Assembly: GCA_964036315.1 (NCBI GenBank)
Contig: CAXIWW010000817.1
Span: 5,491,501-5,555,500, forward strand
From: Acanthosepion esculentum
Lineage: Eukaryota; Mollusca; Cephalopoda; Sepiida; Sepiidae
Length of the DNA stretch: 64,000 nucleotides
Direction: 5' to 3'
Shown here: in pieces, positions 54,651 to 64,000 of the stretch
Numbering within the stretch: position 1 is the stretch's first letter
Layout of the letters: every line of letters begins with the position of its first letter
Position numbers and translations under genes: made by a program
The notes under the pieces: generated by a model
The model's database searches: none
What the model was told of the DNA's origin: nothing
Seen by the model: only the letters and a program-made list of their open reading frames with translations

Positions 54651-56207
54651 CTAGTGGTACACGCAAACAGAATCTGTTTTTAAGTGTAGCGTCTTGCTCT
54701 TCCACTGGAGTGCTAGATTGACGCCTTTCAATACGGCATCCAGCTCGGCCAGGTTGATGTGCTGAGCGTCATCTTTCGGTCGCAACCAGCAAGCGTCCTC
54801 CAACACAGTCTCTTGGCTCTCCAATGCTACCCCGGTCGCCAGGGAACTTGCATCGACCCACACATTCAGCTCCCGGGCGTCCACGCACCACTCCCCACGG
54901 GCCGGATCGTCCCGCTGCACAGAATCCACGGTCTCAGACACCATGCGCAGGAGAAGGGCATCATTTGTTTCATCGTCCCAGCCCATCGTGACTGTACTTG
55001 CTCTCCTCTTGAGCATTCCACATGCCACGCGGAGCCAACCACACACTGGGAGGTGCCCAACAAGCCTTCCGCACAGCGAGAATATCTTCCGTCGCGTAAC
55101 GACGGAAGGGGCGTTAGGAATCACGCTTCCTCGTTTCCACCGCAATCTTCCCTGTTCCATCGTAACTGCCAATCCCAGTACCCGTGCGCCATCCTTCAAC
55201 CGCTCTGGGTCCTTGCATTCGAGCCCGAACCGGGCTAGATGTTCTTTAACGCGAGTCGCGGGAACGACATCTTCATTGACATAGACATCGTCAATGTAGG
55301 CAGATGCCGCACGACTCACAGCTTCGTCCTGAGCCAGCACCGTACTGATGATCGCCTTCATGATGAGGGGAGCCACGTTTAGCCCAAATCCTAAACGTGT
55401 CAGGCAATATCTGTTACCATCGATTTCCACAGTCTGATATGGCCAGAGCGATTTGTGGACACGTATTTGGAGGTATGCTCTCCTGAGATCCAACAAGGAC
55501 ACGTTGGATCCCTTCTGCCGCCATTCTCGCAGTTTAGCTGCACAGACATCTGCATCAGGTGTGAAAGCATCAACGTGATGGTTGAGCTCTCGGAAGTCCA
55601 TCACTGGGCGTACCTTCAACTTGTTTTGCTGCAGTACGGCCATAAGAGGAATTAGCCCTTTGGGAGGTCCCAGTTTTTCTTCCGGGTACGGTATGAGCCA
55701 GCCATTGCTGATCCACGTGTTGAGCTCCTGTTTATAGCCCTCCCTGATCCCTGCTGCTACCGGGTACTCTGAAACCCCATTGTGCAGTCTTTCAGGCGCA
55801 CGGTTCTCCGACCACTTCCATGCTACAGTCCAGGATAGACTCCGGTGGTCGAAGGTGGCAGTGAAGTCTGGTTCATTAACAGTGATGGCTGCGCACTTGG
55901 CTACTCGCCCATTGCCAATCTGCGCCCGTCCCGTAGGCCCAACAGTGACGCCTCCCAATGCTGCTATGGCATCAATCCCCAATAGCAGGTCAAATCCTAG
56001 CGGTTTGCCGCTCACCACTAGCACGTCGATCTTGGCAGAACCGCCTTCCTCCGTGGATGCAGTTACCACTCCCACACCGCAACATGGACGGGACACGCCT
56101 CCAATGGTCATGACGTCTACTTTTGCTCTCCTCCAAGACCGGCACCGATCTGCATCCACAATTGTCCGTGAACAGCCGGTATCAATCAGTGCTGAGCACG
56201 AAGTTCG
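54651..56207 (-). pseudogene. Pol segment 1: aspartic protease, reverse transcriptase, start of RNase H
   Basis: Protease: the active-site motif LIDTGCSRTIV is encoded at about 56189-56157, and LLGID lies about 60 residues downstream, as in retropepsins. Numbering from the GTG codon at 56159, the reverse transcriptase shows RPVMDFRELN (184-193), LLDLRRAYLQI with the first catalytic Asp (224), RLGFGLNVAP (255-264) and YIDD (288-291) holding the catalytic Asp pair. RNase H begins near 432 with Asp436 (VWVDAS), Glu472 (LAELDA) and Asp496 (LKTDS). Translation stops at TAG six residues after Asp496, before the fourth RNase H acid. The conserved-looking frame and intact catalytic residues indicate fairly recent loss of function. 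Confidence 0.9.
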
Positions 56208-56254
56208 TCAACAAGGACATTTGCCACTGGGAGTGCCGTATTTACATCTTGATT

Positions 56255-57097
<843 letters not shown>

Positions 57098-58150
57098 CAG
57101 TTGATAGCAAAAGTGCCAACAGCACCACAGCTGATAGCAAAAGTGCCAAGAGCTGATAGCAAAAGTGCCAACAGCTGATAGCAAAAGTGCCAACAGCACC
57201 ACAGTGCCAACTAGTCCTAGGTATGACTATAAACTACATCTGACAGCAAGGCTTCTGATCACAAAGGTTCCAGGCTATGAGCAAATACTGACCCCCCACT
57301 AAAAAAAAAACAATATGAAAGTATAAATATACATGTTTATATAAAAACTTGCGAACAACACCAGTTGATAGCAAAAGTGCCAAAAGCTGATAGCAAAAGT
57401 GCCAACAGCTGATAGCAAAAGTGCCAACAGCACCACAGTGCCAACTAGTCCTAGGTATGATTATAAACTACATCTGACAGCAAGGCTTCTGATCACAAAG
57501 GGTCTCAGCTATGAGCAAATAGTGACCCCCCACTAAAAAAAAAAGACTATGAAAGTATAAAAATACATGTTTATATAAAAACTTGCGAACAACACCAGTT
57601 GATAGCAAAAGTGCAAACAGCACCACAGCTGATAGCAAAAGTGCCAACAGCTAATAGCAAAAGTGCCAAAAGCTGATAGCAAAATTGCCAACAGCTGATA
57701 GCAAAAGTGCCAACAGCTGATAGCAAAAGTGCCAACAGCTGATAGCAAAAGTGCCAACAGCTGATAGCAAATAGTGCCAACAGCTGATAGCAAAAGCGCC
57801 AAAAGCTGTTAGCAAAAGTGCCATCAGCTGAATAGCAAAAGTGCCAACAGCTGATAGCAAAATTGCCAACAGCACCACAGTAAAGATTAGTCCTAGGTAT
57901 GACTATAAACTACATCTGACAGCAAGGCTTCTGATCACAAAGGTCACAGCTATGAGCAAATAGTGACCCCCCAGTAAAAAAAAACAATATGAAAGTATAA
58001 AAATACATGTTTATATAAAAACTTGCGAACAACACCAGTTGATAGCAAAAGTGCCAACAGCTGATAGCAAAAGTTCCACCAGCTGATACCAAAAGAGCCA
58101 ACAGCTGATAGCAAAAGTGCCAACAGATGATAGTAAAAGTGCCAACAGCA
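57098..58150 (-). repeat. Satellite D, - oriented arm
   Basis: The reverse complement of the array to the right: runs of a 22 bp unit (seen as TGATAGCAAAAGTGCCAAC) broken by an AT-rich spacer at about 57210-57350, 57450-57590 and 57890-58030. The spacer contains CCTAGGTATGACTATAAAC, a poly-A run and TATATAAAAACTTGCG. It starts directly after the proximal retroelement repeat, at CAGTTGATAG. Open frames of up to 89 codons on the - strand are hydrophobic products of the 22 bp repeat and not genes. Confidence 0.9.
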
Positions 58151-60716
58151 GAAATCTTGCTGTCAGATGTAGTTTATAGTCATACCTAGGACTAGTTGGC
58201 ACTGTGGTGCTGTTGGCACTTTTGCTATCAGCTGTTGGCACTTTTGCTATCAGCTTTTGGCACTTTGGTTATCAGCTGTTGGCACTTTTGCTATCAGCTG
58301 TTGGCACATTTGCTATCAGCTGTGGTGCTGTTGGCACTTTTGCTATCAACTGGTGTTGTTCACAAGTTTTTATATAAACATGTATATTTTTACTTTCATT
58401 GTGTTTTTTTTAGTGGGGTGTCACTATTTGCTCATAGCTGGGACCCTTTGTGATCAGAAGCCTTGCTGTCAGATGTAGTTTATAACCATACCTAGGACTA
58501 GTTGGCACTGTAGTGCTGTTGGCACTTTTGCTATCAGCTGTTGGCACTTTTGCCATCAGCTGTAGGCACTTTTGCTATCAGCTGTTGGCACTTTTGCTAT
58601 CAGCTGTTGGCACTTTTGCTATCAGCTGTGGTGCTGTTGGCACTTTTGCTATCAACTGGTGTTTTTCGCAAGTTTTTATATAAACATGTATTTTTATACT
58701 TTCATATTGTTTTTTTTTTTAGTGGGGGGTCACTATTTGCTCATAGCTGGGAACATTTGTGATCAGAAGACTTGCTGTCAGATGTAGTTTATAGTCATAC
58801 ATAGGACTAGTTGGTACTGTGGTGCTGTTGGCACTTTCGCTATCAGCTGTTGGCACTTTTGCTATCAGCTGTTGGCACTTTTGCTATCAGCTGTTGGCAC
58901 TTTTGCTATCAGCTGTTGGCACTTTTGCTATCAGCTGTGGTGCTGTTGGCACTTTTGCTATCAACTGTTGTTGTTCGCAAATTTTTATAGAAACATGTAT
59001 TTTTATACTTTGATAGTGTTTTTTTTAGTGGGGGGTCACTATTTGCTGATAGCTGGGACCCTTTGTGATCAGAATCCTTGCTGTCAGATGTAGTTTATAG
59101 TCATACCTAGGACTAGATGGCATTGTGGTGCTGTTGGCACTTTTGCTATCAGATCTTGGCACTTTTGCTATCAGCTGTTGGCACTTTTGCTATCAGCTGT
59201 GGTGCTGTTGGAACTTTTGCAATCAACTGGTGTTGTTCGCAAGTATTTATATAAACATGTATTTTTATACTTTCATAGTGTTTTTTTAGTGGGGGGTCAC
59301 TATTTGCTCATAGCTGGGACCCTTTCTGATAGGAAGCCTTGCTGTCAGATGTAGTTTATAGTCATACCTAAGACTAGTTGGCACTGTGGTGCTGTTGGCA
59401 CTTTTGCTATCAGCTGTTGGCACTTTTGCTATCAGCTGTTGGCACTATTACTATAGGCTGTTGGCACTTTTGCTATCAGCTGTTGTGCTGTTGGCTCTTT
59501 TGCTATCAACTGGTGCTGTTCGCAAGTTTTTATATAAACATGTATTTTAATACATTCATAGAGTTTTTTTTTTAGTGAGGGCCACTATTTGCTCATAGCT
59601 GGGACCCTTTGTGGTCAGAAGCCTATCTGTCAGATGTAGTTTATAGTCATACCTAGGACTAGTTGGCACTGTGGTGCTGTTGGCACTTTTGCTATTAGCT
59701 GTTGGCACTTTTGCTATCAGCTGTTGGCACTTTTTTTATCAGCTGTTGGCACTTTTGCTATCAGCTGTTGGCACTTTTGCTATCAGCTGTGGTGCTGTTG
59801 GCACTTTTGCTCTCAACTGGTGTTGTTCGCACGTTTTTATATAAAAATGTATTTTTATACATTCATAGTGTTTTTTTTAATGGCGGGTCACTATTTGCTC
59901 ATAGCTGGGAACCTTTGTGATCAGAAGTCTTGCTGTCAGATGTAGTTTATAGTCATACCTAGGATTGTTGTCAATGTGGTGCTGTTGGCACTTTTGCTAT
60001 CAGCTGTTGGCACTTTTGCTATCAGCTGTTGGCACTTATGCTATCAGCTTTTGGCACTTTTGGTATCAGATGTTGGCACTTTTGCTATCAGCTGTTGGCA
60101 CTTTTGCTATCAGCTGTTGGAACTTTTGCTATCAGCTGTTGTCACTTTTGCTATCAGCTGTGATGCTGTTGGCACTTTTGCTATCAACTGGTGTTGTTCG
60201 CACGTTTCTATTTAAACATGTATTTTTATACTTTCATAGTGTTTTTTTTTAGTGGGGGGTCACTATTTGCTCATAGATGGGACCCTTTGTGATCAGAAGC
60301 CTTGCTGTCAGATGTAGTTTATAGTCATACCTAGGACTAGTTGGCACTGTGGTGCTGTTTGCATTTTTGCTATAAGCTGTTGGCACTTTTGCTATCAGCT
60401 GTTTGCACTTTTGCTATCAGCTGTTGGCACATTTTCTATCAGCTGTTTGCACTTTTGCTATCAGCTGTTGGCACTTTTGCTATCAGCTGTTGGCACTTTT
60501 GCTATCAGCTGTTGGCACTTCTGCTATCACCTGTGGTGGTGTTGGCACTTTGGTATCAGCTGTTGGCACTATTGCTAACAGCTGTTGGCACGTTTGCTAT
60601 CAGCTTTTGGCACTTTTGGTATCAGCTGTTGGCACTTTTGCTATCAGCCTTTGGCACTTTTGCTATCAGCTGTTGGCACTTTTGCTATCAGCTGTGGTGG
60701 TGTTGGCACTTGTGCT

Positions 60717-62647
60717 ATCAACTGGTGTTGTTAGCAAGTTTTTATATAAACATGTATATTTCTACTTTCATAGTGTTTTTTTTTTCGTGGGATGTCACTA
60801 TATGCTCATAGCTGGGACCCTTTATGATCAGAAGCCTTGCTGTCATATGTAGTTTATAGTCATACCTAGGACTAGTTGGCACTGTGGTGCTGTTGGCATT
60901 TTTGCTATCAGCTGTTGGCACTTTTGCTATCAGCTGTTGGCACTTTTGCTATCAGCCTTTGGAACTTTTGGTATCAGCTTTTGGCACATTTGCTATCAGC
61001 TGTTGGCACTTTTGCTATGAGCTGTGGTGCTGCTGGCACTTTTGCTAAAAAATTGTCTGGTTCGCAAGTTTTTATATAAACATGTATTTTTATACTTTCA
61101 TAGTGTTTTTTTTTAGTGGGGGGTCACTATTTGCTCATAGCTGGGACCCTTTGTGATCAGAAGCCTTGCTGTCAGGTGTAGTTTATAGTCATACCTAGGA
61201 CTAGTTGGCACTGTGGTGCTGTTGGCACTTTTGCTATCAGCTGTTGGCACTTTTGCTATCAGCTGTTTGCACTTTTGCCATCAGTTGTTGGCATTTTGAC
61301 ATGAGCTGTTGGCACTTTTGCTATCAGCTGTTGGCACTTTTGCTATCAGCTGTTGGCACTTTTGCTATCAGCTGTGGTGATGTTGGCACTTTTGCTATCA
61401 ACTGGTGTTGTTCGCAAGTTTTTATATAAACATGTATTTTTATACATCCATAGTGTTTTTTTTAGTGGGGGGTCACTATTTGCTCATAGCTGGGAACATT
61501 TGTGATCAGAAGCCTTGCTGTCAGATGTAGTTTATAATCATACCTAGGACTAGTTGGCAATGTGGGGCTGTTGGCACTTTTGCTATCAGCTGTTGGCACT
61601 TTTGCTATCAGCTTTTGGCACTTTTGGTATCAGCTGTTGGCACTTTTGCTATCAGCCTTTGGCACTTTTGCTATCAGCTGTTGGCACTTTTGCTATCAGC
61701 TTTTGGCTCTTTTGGTATCAGCTGTTTGCACTTTTGCTATCAGCTGTTGGAACTTTTGCTATAAGCTGTTGGCACTTTTGCTATAAGCTGTGGTGCTGTT
61801 GGAACTTTTGCTATCAACTGGTGTTGTTCGCAAGTTTTTATATAAACATGTATTTTTATACTTTCATAATGTTTTTTTTTTTTGGGTGGTCACTATTTTT
61901 TCATAGATGGGACCCTTTGTGATCAGAAGCCTTGCTGTCAGATGTAGTTTATAGTCATACCTAGGAATAGTTGCCACTGTTGTGCTGTTAGCACTTTTTC
62001 TATCAGATGTTGTCACTTTTGCTATCAGCTGTTGGCACTTGTGCTATCAGCTGTTGGCACTTTTGCTATCAGCTGTAGGCACTTTGCCTATCAGCTGTTG
62101 GCTCTTTTGCTATCAGCTGTGGTGCTGCTGGCACTTTTGCTATCAGCTGTTGGCACTTTTACTATCAGCTGTTGGCACTTTTGCTATCAGCTTTTGGCAC
62201 TTTTGCTATCAGCTGTTGGCACTTGTGCTATCAGCCTTTGGCACTTTTGCTATCAGCTGTTGGCATTTTGCTATCAGCTTTTGGCTTATTTGGTATCAGC
62301 TGTTGGCACTTTTGCTATCAGCTGTTTGCACTTTTGCTACCAACTGGTGTTGTTCGCAAGTTTTTATATAAACATGTATTTTTATACTTTCATAGTGTTT
62401 TTTTTTTTTAGTGGAGGTTAAGTATTTGCTCATACCTGAGACCATTTGTCATCAGAAGCCTTGCTGTCAGATGTAGTTTATAGTCATAATTGGACAAGTT
62501 GGCACTGTGGTGCTGTTGGCACTTTTGCTATCAGCTGTTGGCACTTTTGCTATCAGCTTTTGGCACTTTTGCTATCAGCTGTTGGCACTTTTGCTATCAG
62601 CTGTTGGCACTTTTGCAATCAGCTGTGGTGCTGTTGGCACTTTTGCT
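60717..62647 (+). repeat. Satellite D higher-order unit, copy 1 (1931 bp)
   Basis: Matches the sequence from about 62648 to the window end at an offset of 1931 bp; equivalent points are 60762 and 62692, and 61205 and 63136. Shared private variants include TTTCTACTTTCATAG, TCGTGGGATGTCACTATATG, TTGCTGTCATATG and the GTTGGCATTTTGACATGAGC unit. The higher-order unit holds several spacers with different numbers of 22-mers between them. Confidence 0.8.
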
Positions 62648-64000
62648 ATCAACTGGTGTTGTTCGCAAGTTTTTATATAAACATGTATATTTCTACTTTC
62701 ATAGTGTTTTTTTTTTCGTGGGATGTCACTATATGCTCATAGCTGGGACCCTTTATGATCAGAAGCCTTGCTGTCATATGTAGTTTATAGTCATACCTAG
62801 GACTAGTTGGCACTGTGGTGCTGTTGGCATTTTTGCTATCAGCTGTTGGCACTTTTGCTATCAGCTGTTGGCACTTTTGCTATCAGCCTTTGGAACTTTT
62901 GGTATCAGCTTTTGGCACATTTGCTATCAGCTGTTGGCACTTTTGCTATGAGCTGTGGTGCTGCTGGCACTTTTGCTATAAAATTGTGTGGTTCGCAAGT
63001 TTTTATATAAACATGTATTTTTATACTTTCATAGTGTTTTTTTTTAGTGGGGGGTCACTATTTGCTCATAGCTGGGACCCTTTGTGATCAGAAGCCTTGC
63101 TGTCAGGTGTAGTTTATAGTCATACCTAGGACGAGTTGGCACTGTGGTGCTGTTGGCACTTTTGCTATCAGCTGTTGGCACTTTTGCTATCAGCTGTTTG
63201 CACTTTTGCCATCAGTTGTTGGCATTTTGACATGAGCTGTTGGCACTTTTGCTATCAGCTGTTGGCACTTTTGCTATCAGCTGTTGGCACTTTTGCTATC
63301 AGCTGTGGTGATGTTGGCACTTTTGCTATCAACTGGTGTTGTTCGCAAGTTTTTATATAAACATGTATTTTTATACATCCATAGTGTTTTTTTTTAGTGG
63401 GGGGTCACTATTTGCTCATAGCTGGGAACATTTGTGATCAGAAGCCTTGCTGTCAGATGTAGTTTATAATCATACCTAGGACTAGTTGGCAATGTGGGGC
63501 TGTTGGCACTTTTGCTATCAGCTGTTGGCACTTTTGCTATCAGCTTTTGGCACTTTTGGTATCAGCTGTTGGCACTTTTGCTATCAGCCTTTGGCACTTT
63601 TGCTATCAGCTGTTGGCACTTTTGCTATCAGCTTTTGGCTCTTTTGGTATCAGCTGTTTGCACTTTTGCTATCAGCTGTTGGCACTTTTGCTATCAGCTT
63701 TTGGCTCTTTTGGTATCAGCTGTTTGCACTTTTGCTATAAGCTGTTGGCACTTTTGCTATAAGCTGTGGTGCTGTTGGAACTTTTGCTATCAACTGGTGT
63801 TGTTCGCAAGTTTTTATATAAACATGTATTTTTATACTTTCATAATGTTTTTTTTTTGTGGGTGGTCACTATTTTTTCATAGATGGGACCCTTTGTGATC
63901 AGAAGCCTTGCTGTCAGATGTAGTTTATAGTCATACCTAGGAATAGTTGCCACTGTTGTGCTGTTAGCACTTTTTCTATCAGATGTTGTCACTTTTGCTA
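62648..64000 (+). repeat. Satellite D higher-order unit, copy 2 (cut by window end)
   Basis: Second tandem copy of 60717-62647. From about 63655 to 63740 it carries 44 extra bp, exactly two 22 bp units: the run with TTTTGGCTCTTTTGGTATC followed by TGTTTGCAC occurs twice here and once in copy 1 (about 61690-61740). This shows turnover in whole 22 bp steps. Confidence 0.8.

Larger units (their letters stand above)
58151..64000 (+). repeat. Satellite D, + oriented arm (22 bp runs alternating with a spacer)
   Basis: Each composite unit is a variable number of 22 bp repeats (core TTGGCACTTTTGCTATC) followed by TATCAACTGGTGTTGTTCGC and a spacer. The spacer holds TTTTTATATAAACATG, a T-run, GGGGGGTCACTATTTGCTC, TTGCTGTCAGATGTAG and CATACCTAGGACTAG. 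I count 17 spacers, spaced about 260 to 540 bp apart according to the number of 22-mers. The 22 bp unit has no stop in the frames used, and three units make 66 bp, so hydrophobic periodic frames of up to 156 codons appear. These are repeat artefacts. The array runs off the end of the window. Confidence 0.95.

Noticed and set aside
57533..63898. Hydrophobic frames in satellite D that resemble multi-pass membrane proteins
   Set aside because: They are translations of the 22 bp repeat, where three units give a 22-residue period; they occur in several frames at once.

Overview
This window looks like eukaryotic heterochromatin, most likely from an invertebrate animal. It is almost entirely satellite DNA. 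Four unrelated tandem-repeat families lie end to end (A, B, C, D), and one decayed Ty3/gypsy-type LTR retrotransposon sits between C and D. I see no host protein-coding gene, tRNA, rRNA, telomeric repeat or CRISPR array. The animal assignment is an inference from the type of retroelement and the absence of any prokaryotic gene organisation. I cannot name the species.

Layout. (1) 1-29255: satellite A, about 400 copies of a 72-74 bp monomer in three alternating subtypes (a trimer of about 219 bp). It runs on the + strand to about 7347 and then flips to the - strand at a short perfect palindrome (7338-7363). The inverted part carries multi-kb higher-order duplications whose length differences are whole numbers of monomers. 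(2) 29256-30474: satellite B, three AT-rich units of about 393 bp plus a stub. (3) 30475-52943: satellite C, C/A-rich on the + strand, built from a 30 bp unit and a 42 bp unit (30 + 12), with nested duplications including a 4.7 kb tandem pair. (4) 52944-57097: the retrotransposon on the - strand, flanked by 95 bp direct repeats with TG...CA ends. (5) 57098-64000: satellite D, runs of a 22 bp unit separated by an AT-rich spacer. It lies on the - strand to about 58150 and then on the + strand to the end of the window.

The retroelement is the only recognisable gene set. Gag has two CCHC zinc knuckles. Pol reads protease - reverse transcriptase - RNase H - integrase, with the catalytic residues of all four domains visible. 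Gag and pol are linked by a textbook -1 frameshift signal: a G GGA AAC heptamer, a 6-nt spacer, and an 11-bp hairpin that contains the gag stop codon. The copy is dead: pol has one further frame break and two in-frame stops. No target-site duplication is present, and the two flanks are different satellites, so the element marks a rearrangement breakpoint or sits exactly on one.

The many long open frames in satellite C are a side effect of repeat composition. In the consensus unit every T is followed by CC, so no stop codon can occur in any of the six frames. The shorter frames in A and D have a similar cause. I do not annotate any of them as genes.
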